Below are positions 32,558 through 38,548 of a stretch of 38,548 nt of DNA, piece after piece (the first letter of the stretch is position 1; the number at the start of each line of letters is the position of its first letter). This stretch comes from Candidatus Kuenenia stuttgartensis. GTDB taxonomy: Bacteria; Planctomycetota; Planctomycetia; Pirellulales; UBA1268. The notes beneath the pieces were generated by a model. The model was not told where the DNA came from and did no database searches. It saw only the letters and a program-made list of their open reading frames with translations. The stretch covers positions 1 to 38,548 of the forward strand of contig CAMDDA010000009.1 of the NCBI GenBank assembly GCA_945890755.1. Reading direction: 5' to 3'. A program made the position numbers and the translations under genes.

Positions 32558-33862
32558 TTACCGGGTGACGGTGAGCTGCGGTCGGGCCTGGGAGAGCCGG
32601 GCGACGCCGGCATCGGAGACCGCGGTGAAGGCGAGGGCCAGCGCGCGGAGGGCTGGTAGCTTCGCAAGCGCGTCGAGGGCGGCATCGGTGATCTTCGTAC
32701 CGGTAAGCGTGAGGTTCGAGAGCTTGGCAAGCCGGGCGAGCCGCGCGACGCCGGCGTCGGTCACCGCCGTGTTCTGCAGATTGAGCGTGCCGAGGGCCGC
32801 AAGCCCGCCAACCGCCTCCATGCCCGCGTCGCCGACCTTCGTGTCCCAAAGGTCGAGCGTCGCCAGCTTCTGCAGGCCGGCGAGTTGGGCCACGCCCGCG
32901 TCGCCGACGCTCGTCTCGGCCAGATCGAGCAGCACGAGGTTCGGCAGTTTTCCGACATGTGCAAGGCCGGCGTCGCCGACGAGCGTGCCGCGCAGTTCCA
33001 GCCGCTTGAGCTTCGTGAGCTTCGCGAGATGGATCAGGCCGTCGTCGCCGACGAATGTCCGCATGACATTGATTTCGTCGATGTCGGTCTTCTCGGCGAA
33101 CGGCGCGAGGCCGGCGTCGGTCACCTGGCCGTCCTCGGCCGCGAAGCCGCGGAGCTTCGGCAGCGCGGCGACATGCGCGAGGCCCGCGTCGGTGACGCTC
33201 GGGCAGCGGAGCTTCACCCGCTCGAGGCTGGCCAGCTTCGCGACATGCTCGAGGCCGGAGTCGGTCACGAGGGCGCAGCCTCGCAGGTCGAGCACGCGGA
33301 GCTTTGCAAGCGGCGCGAGATGGGCGAGCCCGGCGTCGGTGAAGTTGTTGTAGAGCAGGATCAGCTGCTCGAGCCCGCGGATGCCCGCCACCGCCTCGAG
33401 TGCGGCGTCGGTCAGGTTCGACGACCGGCGGAGATTCAGCACTCTCAGCTTCTCGAGCTTCGCGAGCTGAGCGGCGCCGGAATCGGTCACATCGGTGTTC
33501 TCGAGCACGAGTTGCTCGAGATTCTTCATCTTCGCGATCGCGGCCAGCCCCCGATCCGAGATCTCCGCGCCCCAGACCTCGAGCTTCGTCAGGCCCTCGA
33601 GACTGGCGAGCTGTTCGAGATCGGCGTCGGTCGCCGGCCGCTCGGCCAGATCGACAGCCACGACGTGGCCGGCAGCGTCGAGGTCCACGCTGCCGCCGCG
33701 GGCCTTCACAAGGGCCACGGCCTCGGTGTCGGCGGCCGCTGGGGTCACGCCCCAGGCCTCAGCCGGCAGCCAGACGGCCGTCAGCGCGAGCACGAGGGCC
33801 ACCCTATGACGACGGACCACGCCCACCGCGCGCAGTCCGAGTCTGCCTGCTGTCATCGTCAT
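32558..33862 (-). CDS. Secreted leucine-rich-repeat protein
   Basis: This 434-residue protein has a signal peptide or anchor (about residues 1-35, RRHRVALVLALTAVWLPAEAWG). About fifteen repeats of roughly 24 residues follow in the form T/VTDAGLAHLAxLxxLxxLDLxGTxV. This is the cysteine-free DAGL-type LRR common in planctomycetes. LRRs form a curved beta scaffold for protein binding. The ATG at 33862 is preceded by AAGGAGG at a good distance; a further ATG two codons on is possible. It lies 14 bp downstream of the oxidoreductase gene stop, so both belong to one transcript. The partner is unknown. Confidence 0.9.
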   Translation of the reverse strand: MTMTAGRLGLRAVGVVRRHRVALVLALTAVWLPAEAWGVTPAAADTEAVALVKARGGSVDLDAAGHVVAVDLAERPATDADLEQLASLEGLTKLEVWGAEISDRGLAAIAKMKNLEQLVLENTDVTDSGAAQLAKLEKLRVLNLRRSSNLTDAALEAVAGIRGLEQLILLYNNFTDAGLAHLAPLAKLRVLDLRGCALVTDSGLEHVAKLASLERVKLRCPSVTDAGLAHVAALPKLRGFAAEDGQVTDAGLAPFAEKTDIDEINVMRTFVGDDGLIHLAKLTKLKRLELRGTLVGDAGLAHVGKLPNLVLLDLAETSVGDAGVAQLAGLQKLATLDLWDTKVGDAGMEAVGGLAALGTLNLQNTAVTDAGVARLARLAKLSNLTLTGTKITDAALDALAKLPALRALALAFTAVSDAGVARLSQARPQLTVTR

Positions 33863-33876
33863 CGCAACCTCCTTGC

Positions 33877-35286
33877 TCACGCCTTCCAGCCGTCGCGAGG
33901 CGTCGGCCGGATGATCGATTCCACCTCGGGCGCATTGGTGGCCACGAGCTTCGCCGGGTCCCACTCGATCTTCTTGCCGGCCACGTCGGCCGTGTCGGCC
34001 GCCCAGACGGCGAGGTTGCCGAGCAGGATCGTCTCGGTCAGCGGGGCGGCATAGTCGGGGAAGTTGCTCACCGCCGCCGGGCCGCCCTTGATCGCGTTGA
34101 CGAATTCGACGAAGTGCCCCGGCGACTTGGTGAAGGCGACGTCGGCCGGCTTGCTCCCGCTCTTGAGGCTCATGTCGCCGCAGTAATCGCCAGGCGCGTA
34201 GAGCACGTCCTTTTCGCCGATCACGAGCACGCCGCTGGCGGCCGTCTTGAAGGGCTGCTCCTCCTCCTTGCCTTCGGCATTCTTCTTGACCTCGCCGCGG
34301 AAGCCGGCGAAGAGCGCTGCGTCCGGCAGCTTGCCGCCGTCATACCACTTCACCTTCACGGCCGGCCGGTCGCCGAGCGTCGGGAACTCGAAATCGATGA
34401 TCGACCACTTGGGGAAGGTCTCCTTGTTGTGGCCACTGGTGACGGCCTGCACGCTGGCGGGGTCGCGGAGCGTGAGCGCCATGAAGGGCATGTTGAACGT
34501 GTGGCAGGCCATGTCGCCGAGCGCGCCGGAGCCGAAGTCCCAGAAGCCGCGCCAGGCGAACGGGTGATAGCCCGCCGCATACGGGCGGAGCGGAGCCGGT
34601 CCGAGCCAGCAGTCCCAGTCGAGGTTCGCCGGCACCGGCTTTTCCTCGGGCCGCCCACCCCCCTGCGGCCACACCGGGCGATTGGTCCAGACGTGAACCT
34701 CCTTCACGGCACCGAGGGCTCCTGACTTGATGAACGCCGCGGCCCGTCGTAGCGAATCACCGGCCGTGCCCTGGTTGCCCATCTGCGTGGCCACCTTCTG
34801 CGACCGGGCAAGTTCGCCCAAGAAGCGGGCCTCGGAGATCGCCCGCGTGAGCGGCTTCTGGCAGAAGCAGTGCTTGCCCATCTGCATCGCCATCGCGGCG
34901 GCCGTGATGTGGGTGTGGTCGGGCGTGCTGACGGTGACGGCGTCGAACTCCTTGCCCATCTCGTCAAGCATCGTGCGGAAGTCGGCGTATTGCTTTGCAC
35001 CCTCGAGTGTCTTCTCCGCCCGCTTCAGCTGGTTGGCATCCACGTCGGCGACGGCCACGACCTTGCCACTGCGGGCCGCATCGGCTGAATCGCTCGATCC
35101 CTTGCCGCCGATGCCGATGCAGGCGAACCGAATCTCCTCGTTCGCGCTCGTGGCCGGCTTCGCCTCGTCGGCCCGTAGCCCTGGGGCGATCCAGTAGCCA
35201 CCTGCGACGGCAGCCGAAGCGGTGATGAAATCGCGACGCGAGGCGCGGGCAACGGGGCGGGAGGACGAACGGCGAACACGCGACAT
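33877..35286 (-). CDS. Gfo/Idh/MocA family oxidoreductase with Tat signal
   Basis: This 469-residue protein starts with a twin-arginine signal (ASRRDFITASAAVAGG, RR within residues 16-20). A Rossmann NAD(P)-binding half follows (FACIGIGGKGSSDS, VVAVADVDANQL, AVTVSTPDHTHITAA), then the catalytic CQKPLTRAISEA where many homologues have EKP. The C-terminal half (WDCWLGPAPLRPYAAGYHPFAWRGFWDFGSGALGDMACHTFNMP) is the GFO/IDH C-terminal domain as expanded in planctomycetes. Such enzymes oxidise or reduce sugars, often with tightly bound cofactor when exported. It lies between a sulfatase and an LRR protein gene, which fits a role in breakdown of sulfated polysaccharides. Confidence 0.94.
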   Translation of the reverse strand: MSRVRRSSSRPVARASRRDFITASAAVAGGYWIAPGLRADEAKPATSANEEIRFACIGIGGKGSSDSADAARSGKVVAVADVDANQLKRAEKTLEGAKQYADFRTMLDEMGKEFDAVTVSTPDHTHITAAAMAMQMGKHCFCQKPLTRAISEARFLGELARSQKVATQMGNQGTAGDSLRRAAAFIKSGALGAVKEVHVWTNRPVWPQGGGRPEEKPVPANLDWDCWLGPAPLRPYAAGYHPFAWRGFWDFGSGALGDMACHTFNMPFMALTLRDPASVQAVTSGHNKETFPKWSIIDFEFPTLGDRPAVKVKWYDGGKLPDAALFAGFRGEVKKNAEGKEEEQPFKTAASGVLVIGEKDVLYAPGDYCGDMSLKSGSKPADVAFTKSPGHFVEFVNAIKGGPAAVSNFPDYAAPLTETILLGNLAVWAADTADVAGKKIEWDPAKLVATNAPEVESIIRPTPRDGWKA

Positions 35287-35430
35287 GGCGGGATGCTCCG
35301 AGGCGGGAACGGCTACGGCGAAGCATGACGAGTTTCAATCGCCTGCCTGCCGGATACCGCGTGAGCCTAGCCCCGGTCCGCGCGGCCTACAAGTCGCCAT
35401 TTTGTGGACATCAACCCGTACCCATCGGGG

Positions 35431-36789
35431 TCAGTGGGGCAGGCCCTTGAGGTCGGCGGGAAGGGCCGGGTCGTCCTTGGCCAACTCCGCGTCGAGCAGG
35501 CCGAGCATCTCCCGGAGCTTCTCGGGCCGCGCGGACGCCAGGTTCTCCTGCTCATAGGGATCGTTGACGATGTCGAAAAGCTGGGGGGGAGCATCCTTGC
35601 TGCGGATGATCTTCCAGTCGCCGCGCAGCAGTGCCTGCCCCTGCGTGTGCGCGATGTAGATCGTCCGGGGAGCGGGCGTCGCGTCCTCGCCGCTGATGAC
35701 CTTCCAGCGGTCGAGGCCATCCCACCTGGGATCGCCCTCCGGCTCGAGCCCCACGAGCCCGGCCACCGTGGGCAGCCAGTCGCCGACATAGAGGGGCGCG
35801 GTCACCTTTCCGGGGATGAGCCGGCCGGGCCAATTGGCGAAGGCGCACACCCGAATCCCACCTTCGTAGAGCATGTTCTTTTCGCCGCGCAGGGGGGCAT
35901 TCTCGCTGTTGAACGGTGAGTCAGGGACTGAGCCGACGTAGGCGTTCTTGCGGCTTTCGATGCCGCCGTTGTCGGACGTGAAAAGGATGAGGGTCCGTTC
36001 CCGCTGCCCGGACCGTTCGAGCGCGGCCACGAACTCGCCGATCTTGGCGTCGAGCTGCGACACCATGGCGGCCATGCGGAGTCGCGACTCGTGCTTCACC
36101 GGATCGTCGTGAAACCTCACGCCATCGTAGATCCTCTTGTACGGCTCGGGAGCATCGACCGGGGTATGCACGGCGTGAAAGGGGACATAGATGAACCACG
36201 GCTGGTCGCCACCCTGGGTGATGCGATTCAGGGCCTCGGCGGCGATGAGCTCGGTGGCGTTGCCCTCTTCGCTGAAGATATTTCCGTCGCGGTGCCAGGT
36301 GTCCTCGTACGGGTTGCCCGCACGGTACTTGTGCGTCCATGGGTCGGCGGCGCCGGTGAGGGTGCCGTAGCTGGTGTCGAAGCCATACCGGTTGGGAATC
36401 CATTCCGGGCGGGCGCCGAGGTGCCACTTTCCCGCGATGTGGGTGCGGTAGCCGACCGACTTGAGCGCTGAGGCGAACGTGAGCGTGCCGAGGGGCATGG
36501 CCCGCAGATTGCTCGGCAGCAGCGCCTGGCGGCCGAACCTTCCGGGGCATCGTCCGCTCATCAGCGCCGTCCGCGTGGGCGTGCAGACGGGCTGCACGTA
36601 GTGTCGGTCGAACTCGCGTCCCTCACGGACGAGGCGGTCCATGTTCGGCGTCAGGCCGAAGCCCCCGTGCCAGCCGACGTCCGACCAGCCGAGGTCGTCC
36701 GCGACGATCAGGAGGACGTTGGGCCGCTCGGCGGCGAAGAGGGGCGAGGTGACGAGGGCGCAGAGCGTCGCGAGGAGCAGTCGCTTCAT
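35431..36789 (-). CDS. Secreted formylglycine-dependent sulfatase
   Basis: The 452-residue protein has a signal peptide (residues 1-20) followed directly by RPNVLLIVADDLGWSDVGWHG with metal-binding D31/D32. The maturation motif C69-T-P-T-R73 sits in VCTPTRTALMSGR, where the cysteine is turned into formylglycine. TSDNGG (about 298-303) and GKWHLGARPEWIP complete the active site. It hydrolyses sulfate esters outside the cytoplasm, probably on algal or host polysaccharides. The ATG at 36789 fixes a normal signal peptide; a frame open further upstream runs into the tRNA gene and is spurious. The gene is complete. Confidence 0.96.
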   Translation of the reverse strand: MKRLLLATLCALVTSPLFAAERPNVLLIVADDLGWSDVGWHGGFGLTPNMDRLVREGREFDRHYVQPVCTPTRTALMSGRCPGRFGRQALLPSNLRAMPLGTLTFASALKSVGYRTHIAGKWHLGARPEWIPNRYGFDTSYGTLTGAADPWTHKYRAGNPYEDTWHRDGNIFSEEGNATELIAAEALNRITQGGDQPWFIYVPFHAVHTPVDAPEPYKRIYDGVRFHDDPVKHESRLRMAAMVSQLDAKIGEFVAALERSGQRERTLILFTSDNGGIESRKNAYVGSVPDSPFNSENAPLRGEKNMLYEGGIRVCAFANWPGRLIPGKVTAPLYVGDWLPTVAGLVGLEPEGDPRWDGLDRWKVISGEDATPAPRTIYIAHTQGQALLRGDWKIIRSKDAPPQLFDIVNDPYEQENLASARPEKLREMLGLLDAELAKDDPALPADLKGLPH

Positions 36790-36837
36790 TGGATCGACCG
36801 AGCGGTGCTCGCTCACGGTTGTCCAAAAGACAGACAG

Positions 36838-36912
36838 GGTGGCTAACGGGACTCGAACCCGCGACCCTCGGTACCACAAACCGATGCTCTAACCAACTGA
36901 GCTATAGCCACC
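36838..36912 (-). tRNA. tRNA-His (anticodon GTG)
   Basis: The minus strand folds into a cloverleaf: acceptor GTGGCTA/TAGCCAC, D arm GCTC...GAGC, anticodon stem TCGGT/ACCGA with loop TTGTGGT (anticodon GTG) and T arm GCGGG-TTCGAGT-CCCGT. The extra 5' G at position -1, paired with the discriminator C, is the hallmark of tRNA-His. The 3' CCA is not encoded. It lies just upstream of the sulfatase gene on the same strand. Confidence 0.96.
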
Positions 36913-36961
36913 GCGATGGGGCGGATTCTACCAGAACGTGCGGCTGGTTTCAGGCCCCCGA

Positions 36962-37414
36962 TCATTCGCGTCGCCGGGAGTCGATCACGATCGTCACGGG
37001 GCCGTCGTTCACGAGACTCACTCGCATGTCGGCGGCAAACACGCCCGTCGCCAGCGACCGGCCCACCAGCGGCTCGAGCACGGCCAAAAACCGCTCGTAG
37101 AGCGGCACGGCCTCCTCCGATCGGGCCGCCCGGACGAAGCTTGGCCGGTTGCCTCGGGCCGTGTCGGCCAGCAGCGTGAACTGGCTGACGACGAGGGCTT
37201 CACCCCCCACATCTGCCACGCTCTGGTTCATCTTGCCGGCTTCGTCGGAAAAGATCCGCAGCCCCGCGACCTTGGCCGCCAGCCAGTCGGCTTCGGCCAC
37301 TGTATCCCCCTGCTCCACGCCCACGAGAACCACGAGCCCCCGGCCGATTCGGCCGACGACCTCACCACCGATTTCGACGGTGGCGTCCGTCACGCGTTGC
37401 ACGACGACTTTCAT
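36962..37414 (-). CDS. dtd: D-aminoacyl-tRNA deacylase
   Basis: This 150-residue enzyme removes D-amino acids, and glycine from mischarged tRNA-Ala, and is a proofreading hydrolase of the cytoplasm. The SQFTL motif (77-81) and the cis-proline motif NDGPVT (136-141) that form its chiral filter are intact and the length is typical. The start at 37414 gives [21 protein letters not shown], the family N-terminus. There is no Shine-Dalgarno, but a TACTCT box 5 bp upstream raises the possibility of a leaderless transcript. The tRNA-His gene is nearby but not functionally linked in any obvious way. Confidence 0.96.
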   Translation of the reverse strand: MKVVVQRVTDATVEIGGEVVGRIGRGLVVLVGVEQGDTVAEADWLAAKVAGLRIFSDEAGKMNQSVADVGGEALVVSQFTLLADTARGNRPSFVRAARSEEAVPLYERFLAVLEPLVGRSLATGVFAADMRVSLVNDGPVTIVIDSRRRE

Positions 37415-37419
37415 ACGGA

Positions 37420-37425
37420 AGAGTA
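37420..37425 (-). promoter_or_regulatory. -10-like box immediately before dtd
   Basis: TACTCT on the minus strand ends 5 bp before the dtd ATG. No -35 was found. Together with the same arrangement at prfB and lysA it hints at leaderless transcription. Confidence 0.3.
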
Positions 37426-37468
37426 TCGGTTGCGGGCCTCGAGGAGTCGCGGCCCGATTCCCAGCCCC

Positions 37469-37653
37469 GATCCCCCGGCTGGCGCCTGGGGGCTTCTATT
37501 GGCCGATACAAGCCCCGAGCGCGAGCGAGGGGATGACGCCACGTGCGACGCGATCCCCCGGCTGGCGCCTGGGGGCTTTTATTGGCGAGGGATGACGCCA
37601 CGTGCGACGCGATCCCCCGGCTGGCGCCTGGGGGCTTCTATTGGCCGAGGGGA
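37469..37653 (-). repeat. GC-rich hairpin repeat cluster 3
   Basis: Three copies of the hairpin unit, inverted relative to clusters 1 and 2, start near 37469, 37552 and 37611. One relative of the GAGCGCGAGCG type (about 37508-37534) is in opposite orientation. The segment TGACGCCACGTGCGACGC plus the hairpin and TATTGG is tandemly duplicated with a 59-bp period (37534 and 37593). The cluster lies in the divergent gap between dtd and the acyltransferase-like gene; the rest of the 328-bp gap holds only the box before dtd and the GGAGG site of the next gene. Confidence 0.8.
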
Positions 37654-37742
37654 TCCAGCCTGTGGCCACGCCCCCCATTTTGACATTTCGCGGACCGGCC
37701 GAAATCGCTTCAATCCCGCTCCCCGTTCCGGAGGCCCCACAG

Positions 37743-38528
37743 ATGCCCCCCATCATCACCACGAGCCGCTTCACCGGCGCCCGCGGCTGTGTCAGCGATA
37801 TCGCGACCCTCGCCTTGCGTGTGCCGCTCTTTCCGGTCGATCGCGTGATGCAGCTGACAGACCTCGCCAACGCCCGCGCGGCCTGCCCGGAACGGATCGG
37901 CTGGGCGGCGATCTTCCTCAAGGCCTACGCCCTCGTGGCCCGGGAAATGCCCGTGCTTCGCACCTGGTTCTCGCGCGGCCTCTTTCCCAGGCTCGTCACC
38001 GTGCCCCACACCGTGGCCACGCTCGCGGTCAACCGCACCGACGCCGCCGGCGACCGGCTGCTCTTCGCCCGCCTGCGGAAGCCCGAGACCGAGAGCCTCG
38101 TCGAGATCCAGCGATTCATCCGCGACTGCACGACCGAGCCGCTCGATCGGATGTTCAAGCGGCAGCTCCAACTCGAGATGGTGCCCGGCCCGCTGCGGCG
38201 GGCGATCCTGCGCTGGAATATGAACGGCCGCTCCGCGAAGCGGGCGAGCCGGATCGGTACGTTCAGCCTGTCGACGCTCGCGGGACTCGGGGCGTCGAAC
38301 CGCTTCCACCCCACGCTCTGCACGACGAGCCTCTCCTACACCCCGGTCGAAGCCGATGGCCGTTGCACGGTGACGCTCATCGCCGATCACCGGGTGCTCG
38401 ACGGCGCCGTCGTTGCCCGGGCGCTGCAGTGGCTCGAACAGGCGTTGCAGACCGACATCGCCGCGGAGCTCAGTGCCCTGCGGTCCGCTCCTCCGGCGGC
38501 TGTCGCCCCGCAGCGAGCCGCCGCCTGA
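37743..38528 (+). CDS. Stand-alone 2-oxoacid dehydrogenase acyltransferase (E2)-like catalytic domain
   Basis: This 261-residue protein resembles the catalytic domain of dihydrolipoamide acyltransferases and chloramphenicol acetyltransferase. The end holds LIADHRVLDGAVVA, the HRxxDG active-site motif with His and Asp retained. The middle has KAYALVAREMPVLRTWF and a THVATLAVNR-like beta segment (HTVATLAVNRTD). No lipoyl or subunit-binding domain is present, so it is not an ordinary E2. It probably transfers an acyl group from CoA to an unknown acceptor, or is a non-catalytic relative. The start at 37743 is set by GGAGG about 8 bp upstream and the MPPIITTSRF opening; a frame open from 37602 runs through the repeat cluster and is not credible. 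Confidence 0.82.
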   Translation: MPPIITTSRFTGARGCVSDIATLALRVPLFPVDRVMQLTDLANARAACPERIGWAAIFLKAYALVAREMPVLRTWFSRGLFPRLVTVPHTVATLAVNRTDAAGDRLLFARLRKPETESLVEIQRFIRDCTTEPLDRMFKRQLQLEMVPGPLRRAILRWNMNGRSAKRASRIGTFSLSTLAGLGASNRFHPTLCTTSLSYTPVEADGRCTVTLIADHRVLDGAVVARALQWLEQALQTDIAAELSALRSAPPAAVAPQRAAA

Positions 38529-38548
38529 TCTCCGCGAGCCGCTCGCCG

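Noticed and set aside
36790-36879. N-terminal extension of the sulfatase
   Set aside because: It would read into the tRNA-His gene and put residues before a normal signal peptide.

Overview
The window is high-GC bacterial DNA and almost certainly comes from a planctomycete, probably of the Pirellula group. The evidence is a BBP7-type outer-membrane barrel protein, two secreted proteins carrying the degenerate N-terminal LExLExR-type export segment, a formylglycine sulfatase beside a Tat-exported Gfo/Idh/MocA oxidoreductase and an LRR protein, a topoisomerase VI A subunit, and GC-rich hairpin repeats between genes. I recognise the families from sequence alone; no database search was run.

Layout. 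1-4.7 kb (minus strand): rhomboid protease, DoxX-like membrane protein, then a tightly coupled glyA-aguB-aguA operon (serine hydroxymethyltransferase plus the two agmatine-to-putrescine enzymes) behind a good promoter. 4.8-5.6 kb: remains of a secreted zinc peptidase broken by frameshifts. 5.75-9.6 kb: BBP7 barrel protein, a small conserved protein with its own strong promoter, an FG-GAP/FKBP fusion and a site-2 protease. 9.7-12.1 kb: an exported protein of unknown function convergent with an ECF sigma factor; the 43 bp between them are a double hairpin. 12.3-18.6 kb (plus strand): lysA, a two-cluster ferredoxin, dprA, a secreted Calx-beta protein, prfB with its programmed +1 frameshift, and infA. 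18.7-21.4 kb: tex. 21.7-24.5 kb (plus strand): a DegT-type aminotransferase and an isolated topoisomerase VI A subunit, the latter bracketed by hairpin-repeat clusters.

24.8-32.3 kb (minus strand) is the most interesting part. A seven-gene operon starts from a sigma70-type promoter at about 32.3 kb. It encodes a PspA/IM30 (ESCRT-III superfamily) protein, a Ycf46/Cdc48-like AAA ATPase, a 101-residue helical protein, a membrane-anchored periplasmic binding protein fused to an OmpA peptidoglycan-binding domain, an ABC permease, an ABC ATPase and a membrane-hairpin coiled-coil protein. The last four genes overlap by 4 bp each. I read it as an envelope-maintenance or membrane-remodelling machine linking inner membrane, peptidoglycan and an ABC transporter, not as a simple nutrient importer.

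32.5-38.5 kb: LRR protein, Gfo/Idh/MocA oxidoreductase and sulfatase (minus strand), tRNA-His, D-aminoacyl-tRNA deacylase, a third hairpin-repeat cluster, and a stand-alone acyltransferase-like domain.

Two dispersed repeat families were found: a double hairpin (three copies) and a GC-rich hairpin family around AAGCCCC...GGGGAT (three clusters). Both lie only between genes, several times between convergent ones. Several genes (prfB, lysA, dtd) have a -10-like hexamer 5-7 bp before the start codon and no Shine-Dalgarno sequence, so they may be leaderless.
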